From an uncultured Clostridia bacterium (GTDB taxonomy: Bacteria > Bacillota > Clostridia > Oscillospirales > Acutalibacteraceae): a DNA stretch of 64,000 nt. Where the stretch lies: contig CALEHY010000008.1 of assembly GCA_937876375.1 (NCBI GenBank), positions 36,118 to 100,117 of the forward strand, given 5' to 3'. How positions within the stretch are numbered: position 1 is the stretch's first letter; each line of letters opens with the position of its first letter. Position numbers and translations under genes: made by a program. The notes under the pieces are model-generated. The model worked only from the letters and a program-made list of their open reading frames with translations. It made no database searches and was not told where the DNA came from. Shown one piece after another: positions 40,923-50,613 of the stretch.

Positions 40923-41693
40923 TTATCTTATTGCATCTTTCATTGATTTAACATATTCATAGACCTTTTGTGGTGACTGGGTGCCATATTCTGCGATAAT
41001 CTTTACTATCGCAGAGCCCACGATAATTCCGTCAGCGATGACGGAATATTTTTTTGCTTGCTCTGGTGTTGAGATGCCAAAGCCGATAGCTACTGGGATA
41101 TCAGTAGCCTCCTTAACAGCAGATACGATGGACTCCAAGTCAGTCTTTATCTCGCTACGAACGCCAGTAACACCGAGTGACGAAACAGTATACACAAATC
41201 CCTCGGCATCAGATGCGATGGTCTTTATTCTATCCTCACTAGTTGGCGCAACAAGTGACACAACCTCGATATCATAATTCTTTGCAACCTCTTGTAACTC
41301 TGACTTTTCCTCATATGGCAAATCCGGAATGATAACACCTGACACACCACTGTTCTTTGCATTCTGCAAAAATCTGTCGTAGCCGTATTTGAACAAAACA
41401 TTCAAATAGGTCATATAAACCATAGGTATATCAATCTCGGCACTGACCTCTTTTACTAGAGCAAATACGTCATCAGTAGTAACATTATTAGACAATGCAC
41501 GGATATTAGCCTCTTGGATAACTGGACCCTCTGCAATAGGGTCAGAAAAAGGAATACCAACCTCTATCAAATCACAGCCACCCTTTGCCATAGATAGCAT
41601 AATCTCCTTGCTAGTAGCAAGATTTGGGTCGCCACAGGTGACAAAGCCAATGAATGCCTTGCCATTTTCAAATGCTTTACTAATCTTATTCAT
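40923..41693 (-). CDS. trpA: tryptophan synthase alpha chain
   Basis: TrpA cleaves indole-3-glycerol phosphate to indole and glyceraldehyde 3-phosphate. The 256-residue TIM barrel has FVTCGDPN, the catalytic Glu in LIEVGIPFSDPIAEGP (about residue 44), the catalytic Asp in VIIPDLPYEE, and the phosphate loop IGFGISTPEQ. It overlaps trpB by 8 bases and is the last gene of trpEGDCFBA. Confidence 0.96.
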   Translation of the reverse strand: MNKISKAFENGKAFIGFVTCGDPNLATSKEIMLSMAKGGCDLIEVGIPFSDPIAEGPVIQEANIRALSNNVTTDDVFALVKEVSAEIDIPMVYMTYLNVLFKYGYDRFLQNAKNSGVSGVIIPDLPYEEKSELQEVAKNYDIEVVSLVAPTSEDRIKTIASDAEGFVYTVSSLGVTGVRSEIKTDLESIVSAVKEATDIPVAIGFGISTPEQAKKYSVIADGIIVGSAIVKIIAEYGTQSPQKVYEYVKSMKDAIR

Positions 41694-42870
41694 GGATATC
41701 CAACCCCCTATATCTAGCGATAGCTGCTACGTCCTTGTCACCTCTTCCAGACAGACAGCAGATAATAATATCGTCCTTGTCCATAGTAGGTGCAATTTTG
41801 ATAAGTTCGGCAACAGCATGTGCTGACTCGATAGCACAGATAATGCCCTCTGTTCTAGCGATATACTCAAATGCATCAACAGCCTCATCATCGGTGATAG
41901 GCACATATTCTGCTCTGCCAATATCCTTTAGATATGCGTGCTCTGGTCCAACACCTGGATAGTCAAGACCAGCAGAAATAGAGTAAACTGGTGCAATCTG
42001 ACCATACTCATTCTGACAAAAATATGATTTCATACCATGGAACACACCGAGTGTACCAGTAGCCATTGTTGCAGCTGTTTCACCAGTGTCAACACCTCTA
42101 CCTGCAGCCTCACAGCCGATAAGACGAACACCCTCATCCTCAATAAAATTGTAGAACATACCCATAGCGTTTGAGCCACCACCAACACAAGCCATAACAG
42201 CTGTTGGTAGCTTGCCCTCTAGCTCTAAAATCTGCTCCCTAGCCTCCTTGGATATAACGGACTGGAAGTCACGAACAATCATAGGATATGGATGAGGTCC
42301 CATAACAGAGCCAAGCACATAAAGTGTGTCATCAACACGAGATACCCACTCCTTGAATGCATCGTTAACAGCGTCCTTAAGGGTCATTGTGCCAGTAGTT
42401 ACTGGATGCACCTTTGCACCAAGAAGCTCCATACGATAAACATTAAGTGCCTGTCTATCGGTATCCTCCTTGCCCATAAATATCTCACATTCTAGTCCCA
42501 TTAGTGCTGCAGCTGTTGCTGTGGCAACACCATGCTGACCTGCTCCAGTTTCGGCAATAACACGAGTTTTGCCCATCTTCTTTGCAAGCAGGCACTGACC
42601 TAGCACATTGTTTATCTTGTGTGCACCAGTGTGGTTCAAATCCTCACGCTTGAAGTAAATCTTTGCACCACCCAAATCCTTGGTCATATTCTCTGCATAA
42701 TAGAGTAGTGATGGTCTGCCAGCATACTCCTTGAACAGCTTGTCCAGCTCTGCATTGAACTCTGGGTCATTCTTAAAATGCTCGTATGCCTTTTCAAGAT
42801 TGATAATCTCGTTCATCAGTGTTTCAGGTATATACTGACCACCGTGTATTCCGTATCTTCCCTTGCTCAT
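41686..42870 (-). CDS. trpB: tryptophan synthase beta chain
   Basis: TrpB joins indole and serine using pyridoxal phosphate. The 394-residue protein has RPSLLYYAENMT, the PLP lysine in HTGAHKINNVLGQ (about residue 85), the catalytic Glu in AETGAGQHGVATAT and the phosphate loop GGGSNAMG. Its start overlaps the trpF stop by 4 bases (ATGA). Length and motifs fit the canonical TrpB1 type, in line with the trpA gene downstream. Confidence 0.97.
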   Translation of the reverse strand: MSKGRYGIHGGQYIPETLMNEIINLEKAYEHFKNDPEFNAELDKLFKEYAGRPSLLYYAENMTKDLGGAKIYFKREDLNHTGAHKINNVLGQCLLAKKMGKTRVIAETGAGQHGVATATAAALMGLECEIFMGKEDTDRQALNVYRMELLGAKVHPVTTGTMTLKDAVNDAFKEWVSRVDDTLYVLGSVMGPHPYPMIVRDFQSVISKEAREQILELEGKLPTAVMACVGGGSNAMGMFYNFIEDEGVRLIGCEAAGRGVDTGETAATMATGTLGVFHGMKSYFCQNEYGQIAPVYSISAGLDYPGVGPEHAYLKDIGRAEYVPITDDEAVDAFEYIARTEGIICAIESAHAVAELIKIAPTMDKDDIIICCLSGRGDKDVAAIARYRGLDIHE

Positions 42871-43454
42871 TTTGTGCTCCTAACTATATCAATAATTTGT
42901 TTTATCTTGTCAAAATCCTTTACTCCATCGTTCTCAACAGCAGATGAGAGGTCGACAGCAAAGGGTCTGATTTTCTCTATTGCGACAGCGATATTGTCAC
43001 TATTTAGCCCACCAGCCAAGAAAAATGGCTTGGTCGTAGTAGGGATATTATCCCAATCAAATGTTTTGCCAGTGCCAGTGCCACTGTCGAACAGAAAATA
43101 GTCAACATATGGCTCAAAATCACCGATTTTTTCAAAATCATTTGGCTTTAGCACCTTTATGACTGGCACAGCAATCTCATCGCACAACTGTGGTGACTCA
43201 TCACCGTGTAGCTGAACAATATCAAGACCGATAGTATCTATCGCACCATTAATATACTCTGAATCTTCGTTAACAAAAACGCCAATTTTCTTTATTCCAC
43301 TGTCAAGATTTTCTGACAAGGACTGTGCTGTTCCTATCTCAATACTACGCCTAAATCCACTGGATAGTATAAATCCGATATAATCCGGCATAGTCGCATT
43401 GACATACTGCACGTCCTCATCTCGTCTAATGCCACAAATCTTAATCCTTGCCAT
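42867..43454 (-). CDS. trpF: phosphoribosylanthranilate isomerase
   Basis: TrpF performs the Amadori rearrangement of phosphoribosylanthranilate. The 195-residue TIM barrel has KICGIRRDEDV (catalytic Cys), IGFILSSGFRRSI, VQLHGDES, LFDSGTGTGKTFDW (catalytic Asp) and LAGGLNSDNI. It overlaps trpC by 14 bases and trpB by 4, consistent with coupled translation. Confidence 0.95.
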   Translation of the reverse strand: MARIKICGIRRDEDVQYVNATMPDYIGFILSSGFRRSIEIGTAQSLSENLDSGIKKIGVFVNEDSEYINGAIDTIGLDIVQLHGDESPQLCDEIAVPVIKVLKPNDFEKIGDFEPYVDYFLFDSGTGTGKTFDWDNIPTTTKPFFLAGGLNSDNIAVAIEKIRPFAVDLSSAVENDGVKDFDKIKQIIDIVRSTK

Positions 43455-44214
43455 ACCTTAACTCCTTTAGCATAGCCGATTTGTCATCTGCACGCATAAA
43501 TGTCTCACCTATCAGCACAGCATTTGTGCCATTATCTAGCAAGACCTTAATATCATCATGAGTTTTTATACCACTTTCAGACACGAACGCAATATTATTT
43601 GGTATCATTGAACGATATCTGGTCGAATTGTTAACATCGACAGAAAAATCCTTTAGATTTCTATTGTTCACACCAATAATTCTAGCACCAGCGTCGATCG
43701 CTGATTTTACCTCATCCTCATTATGAGCCTCGACCAGTGCAGAAATACCAAGCTCATCACATATATCGATATACTCCCTAATCGTATCAGTGTCGAGCAG
43801 TGCACAAATCAAAAGAATAGCACTAGCGCCAAGCAGCTTTGCCTCATAAATTTGGTAATCACAGACGGTAAAATCCTTGCGAAGCACTGGTATGGACACT
43901 GCTTGTGCAATTTCGCTCAAATACTCATCCTTGCCCATAAACCATTTTGGCTCTGTTAGGCAGGAGATGGCAGATGCGCCAGCTGTTTCGTACTCCTTGG
44001 CGATATCGAGATAAGGAAAATCCTCTGCAATAACGCCCTTTGATGGAGATGCCTTTTTTACCTCACAGATAAAGGACAAATCATCGGACAAAAGTGCCTT
44101 TTCAAATGCAAAGTCACCCTTTGGCATAGCAAGTGCCCTGTCCTTAATATCGCCAGTGCATTTGTCAGCATATCTAGTTTTTGTGTATTCTGCGATAGTG
44201 TCTAATATAGTCAT
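43441..44214 (-). CDS. trpC: indole-3-glycerol-phosphate synthase
   Basis: TrpC closes the indole ring with loss of CO2. The 257-residue protein has the family blocks FICEVKKASPSKG (catalytic Lys and Glu), SCLTEPKWFMG, VLRKDFTVCDYQI, EAHNEDEV, IGVNNRNLKDF and VSESGI. The ATG at 44214 was chosen over the adjacent upstream TTG; GAGGAA in the end of trpD is its ribosome binding site. It is 3 bases after trpD. Confidence 0.96.
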   Translation of the reverse strand: MTILDTIAEYTKTRYADKCTGDIKDRALAMPKGDFAFEKALLSDDLSFICEVKKASPSKGVIAEDFPYLDIAKEYETAGASAISCLTEPKWFMGKDEYLSEIAQAVSIPVLRKDFTVCDYQIYEAKLLGASAILLICALLDTDTIREYIDICDELGISALVEAHNEDEVKSAIDAGARIIGVNNRNLKDFSVDVNNSTRYRSMIPNNIAFVSESGIKTHDDIKVLLDNGTNAVLIGETFMRADDKSAMLKELRYGKD

Positions 44215-44217
44215 CAA

Positions 44218-45231
44218 CTATTCCTCATTAGTAGTTTTAATAAATGCTTGTAGGGTGTCGTAGCCCTTACCAGATGCCATAATCTCCTTTGCTCTCTCGA
44301 TACCCTCTGCAAGAGTGATACCATCAGTAGAAACATAGATGCAAGCACCAGCGTTCATAGCAACAGCAGTCTGCTGTGCTACTGTTCCACCACCTTGAAG
44401 AATATCGGTAGTGATTTTTGCATTCTCCTGTGGTGTGCCACCGAGTAGATCTTCCTTTGTCACTCTGTCAAAACCAAAATCCTCTGGCTTGATGGTGTAA
44501 TATTTAATATCCTTGCCACGAATTTCGGCAACTCTGGTCTCACCACAAGCGCTAATTTCATCTAGTCCGTCAACGCCATAAACAACCATAGCGTCACAGA
44601 TATTAAGCTCTACAAGAGCCTTTGCAATTTTCTCAACATACTCCTCACTGAACACACCAAGTATCATTCTGTCAGCGTGGCCAGGATTGGTCAAAGGACC
44701 AAGAATGTTGAACACTGTACGAATACCAATCTCCTTACGAACTGGTCCAACAAATCGCATAGCGCTATGATATTTTTGTGCAAAGAAGAACACGATATTA
44801 TTCTGCTCTAATGATTTACGCATAACCTCTGGCTCGCAATCAATCTTTACACCAAGTGCCTCTAGGCAATCTGCTGTGCCACTCTTTGATGACGCTGCAC
44901 GATTACCGTGCTTTGCGATAGTAACACCACCAGCAGCAGCAACCAACGCTGAAGTAGTAGAAATATTGAACGAATTTGACTTGTCACCACCAGTGCCAAC
45001 GATATCAAGAGCGTGGCCACCGATCTCGAATGGTACAGCCTTTGAACGCATACCATCGGCAGCACCAGCAATCTCAATCTCGGTCTCACCCTTTACAGCA
45101 AGCGCTGTAAGGAATGCAGAGGTAACAGTCTGTGGTACACCACCACTCATAATCTCATCAATAGCAGTCTTTGCCTCATCATAGGTCAAATCCTGCTTTG
45201 CAACAACCTTTGCAAGTAGCTCATTAATCAT
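44218..45231 (-). CDS. trpD: anthranilate phosphoribosyltransferase
   Basis: TrpD transfers phosphoribose from PRPP to anthranilate. The 337-residue protein has DIVGTGGDKSNSFNISTTSA (PRPP loop), KHGNRAASSKSGTADCLE, GIRTVFNILGPLTNP and the acidic DGLDEISACGET metal site. Its start overlaps trpG by 8 bases. The glutaminase TrpG is a separate gene here, not fused to TrpD. Confidence 0.97.
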   Translation of the reverse strand: MINELLAKVVAKQDLTYDEAKTAIDEIMSGGVPQTVTSAFLTALAVKGETEIEIAGAADGMRSKAVPFEIGGHALDIVGTGGDKSNSFNISTTSALVAAAGGVTIAKHGNRAASSKSGTADCLEALGVKIDCEPEVMRKSLEQNNIVFFFAQKYHSAMRFVGPVRKEIGIRTVFNILGPLTNPGHADRMILGVFSEEYVEKIAKALVELNICDAMVVYGVDGLDEISACGETRVAEIRGKDIKYYTIKPEDFGFDRVTKEDLLGGTPQENAKITTDILQGGGTVAQQTAVAMNAGACIYVSTDGITLAEGIERAKEIMASGKGYDTLQAFIKTTNEE

Positions 45232-45805
45232 TATCTTGTCCTCCTAAAAAATTCTTAAGCATTACCATTCCATCTGGTGTCATAATTGACTCTGGGTGGA
45301 ACTGAACGCCCCAAATATTCTTTGTCTTATGCTTTACAGCCATTATTTCACCATCATCTGTTCTTGCGATAACCTTTAGGCAATCTGGCATTGTGCTCTC
45401 ATCAGCAGCAAGGCTGTGATATCTAGCGACAGTCACCTCATTTGGCAAATTAGCGAATAGCTCGTCGGTGTTGTCGACCTCGCAAACACTCTGTTTGCCG
45501 TGCATTAGCTCCTTGGCATATGTTATCGTAGCACCATAAGCCTCGCATATTGACTGGTGACCTAGACACACACCGAGCACTCGATTTGTGTCGCCAAATG
45601 TTTTTGCAACCTCGATACATACTCCAGCGTCCTGTGGTCGCTTTGGACCAGGTGATAGAATAATATATTCTGGGTCAAGTGCCTTTATCTCATCAACTGT
45701 CATCTCATCATTTCTGATAACCTTTATATCCGGATTGATGTAGCCAATCAGCTGATATAGGTTGTAGGAGAATGAGTCATAATTATCTATTAAAAGTATC
45801 ATCAC
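45224..45805 (-). CDS. trpG: anthranilate synthase component II (glutamine amidotransferase)
   Basis: TrpG supplies ammonia from glutamine to TrpE. The 193-residue class I amidotransferase has DNYDSFSYNL, SPGPKRPQDAG, the nucleophile in GVCLGHQSICEA (Cys about residue 80) and the His-Glu pair in VQFHPESI. It overlaps trpE by 4 bases and trpD by 8. In some Firmicutes this subunit is shared with folate synthesis; here it is embedded in the trp operon. Confidence 0.95.
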   Translation of the reverse strand: MMILLIDNYDSFSYNLYQLIGYINPDIKVIRNDEMTVDEIKALDPEYIILSPGPKRPQDAGVCIEVAKTFGDTNRVLGVCLGHQSICEAYGATITYAKELMHGKQSVCEVDNTDELFANLPNEVTVARYHSLAADESTMPDCLKVIARTDDGEIMAVKHKTKNIWGVQFHPESIMTPDGMVMLKNFLGGQDND

Positions 45806-47259
45806 TCTACCTCCTTTGATGCTTGCTCAATAGCTGACACAACAGCTCTAGCCTTGTTGATGCACTCTTGATGCTCTTTTGATGGGTCGCTGTCAGCAAC
45901 TATACCAGCACCAGAGCGAATGAATACCCTACCCTTTTTCTTAAATGCTATTCTAATAGCAATCGCTGTGTCGAGATTGCCAGTAAAATCGATATATCCG
46001 ATAGCGCCACCGTAGATACCTCGCTTGTTGTTCTCTAGCTCGTTGATAATCTCCATCGCTCTAATCTTTGGAGCACCAGATAGTGTACCAGCAGGTAGCA
46101 CAGCATCTACAGCATCAAGGGCTGATTTGTCATCCCTAATCTGTCCGCTAACTGTTGAGCCAATGTGCATAACATGGCTGAATCGCAATATATTATGATA
46201 TTCCTCTACCTTGACAGTGCCGAATTTTGATATCTTGCCAAGGTCATTTCTGCCCAAATCGACAAGCATATTATGCTCTGCAAGCTCCTTTTTGTCAGCA
46301 AGTAGTCCTTGCTCTAGCTCCAAGTCCTCGCTTAGTGTCTTGCCACGAGGTCTAGTGCCAGCCAGTGGATATGTAAAGAGTTTGCCACCATCGAGCTTTA
46401 CCAATGTTTCTGGTGACGCACCAGCGATCTCGATATCATCGGATGAAAAGTAGAACATATATGGTGATGGATTCATCTTTCGCAACAGCTCATATGGTTT
46501 GAACAGTGACCCATCCATCTCTGCCTCTAATCTGTTAGACAGCACAACCTGGAATATATCACCCTCGTGGATATAATGTTTTGCCCTCTCCACCATCGAG
46601 CAATACTGTTCCTTGTCAAATAGTGGTGCAAATTCACTCTTTAATATCGGCAGGCTTGGCTCGATAATCTCCTGATTTTCGATGATGGCTTGCATCTTCT
46701 TTAGCTCAAGCACACCGTCAGCATAATTCTTGTCTAAATCATCAGTACCGATATTAACGATAAGAATAATCTTTTCTTCAAGGTGGTCGAACGCAACAAC
46801 CTTGTCGAACAGCATGAGGTCAACGTCCTTAAAATTGCCATCATCCTTTGCATCAAGCTTTAGATTAGGCTCGCTGTACTTGATATAATCATATCCAAAG
46901 TATCCAACGAGTCCACCAGTGAATGTTGGCAAATTAGCAAATCTAGGAGCCTTGTGCTCATCAAGTATCGACTTGACATAGGCACGAGGATTGTCGTGGA
47001 TAACACGCTCACCATCCTTATCAACAATGCGAATGTCAAAATCCTTGCAGCTAATCTCTGCCTTTGGGTCGAATCCAATAAAGGTGTATCGACCAGTACG
47101 CTTGTTGTCATCAGCAGACTCCAGCATAAAGCAATGTTTTGATATCGCTCTTATCTTTTTTATCACACCAAGAGGTGTGTAATTCATCACAAGCTCTGTC
47201 GCCAGTGGAACAACCTTGTAATCAGTAGCATATTTTTTTACTTCGTCAAGAGTTATCAT
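45802..47259 (-). CDS. trpE: anthranilate synthase component I
   Basis: TrpE converts chorismate to anthranilate. The 485-residue protein has the regulatory HCFMLESADD segment (tryptophan-binding Ser of the LLES-type motif), IFQVVLSNRLE, SPSPYMFYF-like MNPSPYMFY, PLAGTRPRGKT, GTVKVEEYHNILRFSHVMH, LPAGTLSGAPKIRAME and RSGAGIVADSDP, so it is a complete chorismate-using enzyme with a feedback site. The ATG at 47259 is preceded by GGAGAAGG; an in-frame TTG at 47271 is not needed. It is the first gene after the T-box leader. Confidence 0.96.
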   Translation of the reverse strand: MITLDEVKKYATDYKVVPLATELVMNYTPLGVIKKIRAISKHCFMLESADDNKRTGRYTFIGFDPKAEISCKDFDIRIVDKDGERVIHDNPRAYVKSILDEHKAPRFANLPTFTGGLVGYFGYDYIKYSEPNLKLDAKDDGNFKDVDLMLFDKVVAFDHLEEKIILIVNIGTDDLDKNYADGVLELKKMQAIIENQEIIEPSLPILKSEFAPLFDKEQYCSMVERAKHYIHEGDIFQVVLSNRLEAEMDGSLFKPYELLRKMNPSPYMFYFSSDDIEIAGASPETLVKLDGGKLFTYPLAGTRPRGKTLSEDLELEQGLLADKKELAEHNMLVDLGRNDLGKISKFGTVKVEEYHNILRFSHVMHIGSTVSGQIRDDKSALDAVDAVLPAGTLSGAPKIRAMEIINELENNKRGIYGGAIGYIDFTGNLDTAIAIRIAFKKKGRVFIRSGAGIVADSDPSKEHQECINKARAVVSAIEQASKEVE

Positions 47260-47270
47260 AGCCTTCTCCA

Positions 47271-47562
47271 ATAAAACAAAAATCCCTGACAGTATATCTC
47301 TATACTGTCAGGGACGAATAAACTTATCCGTGGTGCCACCCTGATTTATGGTGATAACACACATACTCTCTAAGGACACTATCATATCCTCGACCACTCA
47401 CGTAGGTCATCACGTCATAGAATAATAAGCAAAAATGCCGTTCACTATGCCCTCGGTGGTCCATTTAACAAGTCGTTTATTGCCTCAATCCCAGCACAAG
47501 AGGCTCTCTGTGAATGCGTATCTCGTTTTTATCTCCACTTCAACGGTTTAAACTATTAACTT
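47271..47562 (-). promoter_or_regulatory. tryptophan T-box riboswitch leader of the trp operon
   Basis: On the minus strand the leader ends in the T-box core AGGGTGGCACCA (47331-47342), followed by an intrinsic terminator: CCCTGACAGTATA pairs with TATACTGTCAGGG (47284-47313) and runs into TTTTTGTTTT. The stem I specifier loop reads TGG followed by ACC (TGG at 47461-47463), so it senses uncharged tRNA-Trp. It fills the gap between trpE and ansA. Confidence 0.93.
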
Positions 47563-47568
47563 GTTGAT

Positions 47569-47596
47569 ATTATAGCATATTATTTTATTTTGTCAA
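47569..47596 (-). promoter_or_regulatory. trp operon promoter (inside the 3' end of ansA)
   Basis: TTGACA (47591-47596) and TATAAT (47569-47574) on the minus strand, 16 apart. The -35 box lies within the last codons of ansA. Confidence 0.88.
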
Positions 47597-48373
47597 CAAC
47601 AATCTTGCAAAAGCGTTCTCAACAGTACAATTATAGACAATACCATCTATATCCTGTGCAGTATCATAGTCTGCACTTGCCTTGTGAGTGACAAAATAGA
47701 ATGGTGTATCGCTATCCTTTGCGAATGATTTAACACCATCCGGCACAGTAGCACTATGGAACATATCAACTATCACGGCATCAACATTATCCATATTGTA
47801 CACCGACATATCTATAGTAGGATATGCCTTAATAACCAAAATGTTCTTGCTAAAAATTGTCCTGCTATTAACTGGTGCCAAATCAGTATCAATGCTGTAG
47901 AATTTGTCATTAATATCAGCACTGGTGATACCAAGAGCGCTATGCACTGTGTCATAGCATACTATTGGAGAGTCAACACCCTTCTCTAGCATATCAAGTG
48001 CAAGATTAAAGTTTTGAATACCATTACTATCCTCATCCTCTATAGGCTTGTCAGCAGCGACAAGGACAATACTCCTATCAGCAAAAGCATTGCCAATAAT
48101 AGCAGAAGTGTATGCAAGGGTATCGCTACCGTGCAGAACGATAACGCCATCGTATTCGCAGTAATCCACACTCTGCAGAGTATCAAGTAATGCCTGCCAG
48201 TGCTCGATACCAATATTCTCACTCAAAACGGAATATGGTGACACACCGACAAGCTCGATATTATCCCTCCTACAGTGCTCAACAATCTTCAAATTATTAT
48301 CGTCAAGCCCAATAGTTCCATTTTTTACGCTACCGATTGTGCCACCGGTCGCAACAACAAGTATCTTCAACAA
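47585..48373 (-). CDS. L-asparaginase family protein (type I-like, short)
   Basis: The protein hydrolyses asparagine to aspartate and ammonia if active. It has the first catalytic motif VVATGGTIGSV (Thr about residue 10) and the second YDGVIVLHGSDTLAYTSA (Thr and Asp about residue 83-85). At 262 residues it is shorter than the usual 320-340, mainly in the C-terminal domain. No signal peptide is seen, so it is cytoplasmic. It follows the GH95 gene by 5 bases, and the trp promoter overlaps its 3' end. Confidence 0.85.
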   Translation of the reverse strand: MLKILVVATGGTIGSVKNGTIGLDDNNLKIVEHCRRDNIELVGVSPYSVLSENIGIEHWQALLDTLQSVDYCEYDGVIVLHGSDTLAYTSAIIGNAFADRSIVLVAADKPIEDEDSNGIQNFNLALDMLEKGVDSPIVCYDTVHSALGITSADINDKFYSIDTDLAPVNSRTIFSKNILVIKAYPTIDMSVYNMDNVDAVIVDMFHSATVPDGVKSFAKDSDTPFYFVTHKASADYDTAQDIDGIVYNCTVENAFARLLLTK

Positions 48374-48378
48374 ATCAC

Positions 48379-50448
48379 CTAAAATTCAATATTTATTATC
48401 TCACCATTGTAGCCCTTTATTCCCTTTGCATAGCCATGCCACGACTTTGGAATAGCGCCATTTTTAATCAGCTCTGCGATACCAGCACTGACGCCAAAAT
48501 TGCCATCAATCTGGAATGGTGGGTGAGCATCAAACATATTAGGATAGCTTCCACCACCTCTGTACCCAATCTTGCGACGAGGATTGATAGGTCGAAGCTG
48601 ATTTTTGATGAGCTGTAGTGCATTCTCTGCATTACCAAGCCTTGCCCATAGACAAACCTTCCAGCCTAGTGCCCATCCAGTACCACCAAATCCACGAACA
48701 AGCAATGACTTTTCTGCAGCCTTGTTCACCTCATCACTCTGTCTGATAGTTGATGGATAGATACAGTACAGATGGCTAGAATGTCTGTGCTCAATCTCCT
48801 TCTCCTTGTACTCCTCTACCCACTCATTTATTCTACCATCAGAGCCAATAGGAATATCTGGTATGGTAGGAGTGTCAAGACCAAGACTATTACAGTTATA
48901 GAAAAATTCTTGCAAAATGCCAATATCCATTGTTGGCATATATGTTAGGCTAGCTGTTGTGCCATCCTCATCAACGAATCTGTTCTCTGGCGAGATATTA
49001 GGACAGGTCACATTGACGCCATCGTGCTCCACCAAGAAATCGTTGTAGAATTGTAGCACCTTTTTTGTGCAATCGACGATATCCTCTGGTACAGGCTCAC
49101 CAGTGTAGCGATAGTGCTCGAATATCTCGTTAATCATCCAAGGCAATGTGCTGTGCCAGAATGCATATGACTCTGCATCAGTCTTGCCAATAGGGTCACC
49201 AGCTGGATAGCTAGCACCCCAAATATCACTGTTGTGATGAGCAACCGAGCCACCACAAGCGTAGTAATCCTTTGCTGTTACCTCACCATTGTGCACTAGC
49301 TTTTTTGTCAGCTCGATGAACGGCTCAAAGCATTCACTAAGATTGCAAATATCAGTGCACCAGTAGTTCATTTCAGTATTAATATTAACAGTGTAGCTAG
49401 ATGACCAAGGAGCACGAATATGAGGGTTGAATATACCCTGTAATGTCATACAATTTGTGCCAGGTCTAGAGCCAGAGATAGTCAAATATCTACCATACTG
49501 GAACAGTAATGCCATAAGGTTGTTGTCGTCAGCGCCCCTATGAAATTGCTTTAATCTCTTGTCAGTAGGAACATTTGCCCTCTCTGAACCAAAGTCAACC
49601 TCTACTCTATCAAACAAAGCAGCAAAATCACTCTCGTGTTCATCTAGAAGAGTAGCATAAGGCTTTGTGTTCTCAAAATATGAATATGCCCTCTCAACAG
49701 CATTGGCTGTTGGCATAGACTGGTAGTCAACGAACGAGGTTGCAAGTGAAATAAGTATAGTAACCTCTGTCTGCTCCCTAACAATGATAGCACTGTCATC
49801 AAATTTTGCATTGCCAAGCACCTTTGCAACGCCACAGAATTTCATAGCACCATTACCGTAATCAAACACAGTGCCAGTTTTGTAATATGGTGGCATACAA
49901 ATCTCTGGTGCAGAGCCCTCGATAACAAGGCTGTCCTCACTAGTATAGCAATTATGATTTAGCTGGCTGTCAAACTTAATATTGCAGGAAAAAGGTGCAT
50001 CACCCTTGATATTTACCACAATCATCTGTGCTGGATGAGATGCAAACACAGTTTGACAAATATGAGAGTCCTCTGTAACAGAGATACCACGAGAGATATC
50101 AAGGCTTCGTCTGTAGCCAACGCCCTTCTTCCTCTTTGTGTACTCAATAATCAAATCACCGAATGGCAAATATGCCTCACTCCAGTGACCGTGCATATCC
50201 TCATTAGCGAGCTTCTTTGCTCTTGCTCTGTCGCCAGAAAAAACAGCCTCACGAATTTCGTCCAAATGCTCGTGGGCATCCTTCTTGTTCAAATCCTTTG
50301 GATATCCAGACCAAAGAGAATCCTCATTTAGAGCAATCCTCTCTTTCTTTAAATCGCCAAAGACCATGGCACCAAGTCTGCCATTGCCGACAGGTAGTGC
50401 CTCCTCCCAAGCCTTTGCTTTCTTTTTATAAAATAAAACATTTGTCAT
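48379..50448 (-). CDS. GH95-family glycosidase (alpha-L-fucosidase/galactosidase)
   Basis: GH95 enzymes remove alpha-1,2-linked L-fucose (or L-galactose) from glycans. The 689-residue protein has the family start WEEALPVGNGRLGAMVFGD, NEDSLWSG, the NTEMNYWCTDICNLSE block, GWALGWKVCLWARLG and DGNFGVSAGIAEL. No signal peptide, so it acts inside the cell on imported oligosaccharides. It is somewhat shorter than typical (about 750-800). The ATG at 50448 follows GAGG; the ORF is open 5 codons further. Promoter at 50471-50499. Confidence 0.88.
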   Translation of the reverse strand: MTNVLFYKKKAKAWEEALPVGNGRLGAMVFGDLKKERIALNEDSLWSGYPKDLNKKDAHEHLDEIREAVFSGDRARAKKLANEDMHGHWSEAYLPFGDLIIEYTKRKKGVGYRRSLDISRGISVTEDSHICQTVFASHPAQMIVVNIKGDAPFSCNIKFDSQLNHNCYTSEDSLVIEGSAPEICMPPYYKTGTVFDYGNGAMKFCGVAKVLGNAKFDDSAIIVREQTEVTILISLATSFVDYQSMPTANAVERAYSYFENTKPYATLLDEHESDFAALFDRVEVDFGSERANVPTDKRLKQFHRGADDNNLMALLFQYGRYLTISGSRPGTNCMTLQGIFNPHIRAPWSSSYTVNINTEMNYWCTDICNLSECFEPFIELTKKLVHNGEVTAKDYYACGGSVAHHNSDIWGASYPAGDPIGKTDAESYAFWHSTLPWMINEIFEHYRYTGEPVPEDIVDCTKKVLQFYNDFLVEHDGVNVTCPNISPENRFVDEDGTTASLTYMPTMDIGILQEFFYNCNSLGLDTPTIPDIPIGSDGRINEWVEEYKEKEIEHRHSSHLYCIYPSTIRQSDEVNKAAEKSLLVRGFGGTGWALGWKVCLWARLGNAENALQLIKNQLRPINPRRKIGYRGGGSYPNMFDAHPPFQIDGNFGVSAGIAELIKNGAIPKSWHGYAKGIKGYNGEIINIEF

Positions 50449-50470
50449 AGTATTATACCTCACTGACTAT

Positions 50471-50499
50471 ATTTTATAATATTCTGTAGCAATATTCAA
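50471..50499 (-). promoter_or_regulatory. promoter of the GH95-asparaginase genes
   Basis: Minus-strand TTGAAT (50494-50499) and TAAAAT (50471-50476), 17 apart. Confidence 0.6.
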
Positions 50500-50554
50500 G
50501 TGGATAGTTAATAGACAAATTTGATAGTTTATAATTATTTAATATTTGAAAATA

Positions 50555-50583
50555 TTGAAAATTTCCATATTTTATAGTATAAT
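50555..50583 (+). promoter_or_regulatory. sigma-A promoter of the SDR gene
   Basis: TTGAAA (50555-50560) and TATAAT (50578-50583) are 17 apart. Confidence 0.75.
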
Positions 50584-50613
50584 ACATTCATATAGTTTTT
50601 GGGAGGAAAATAT

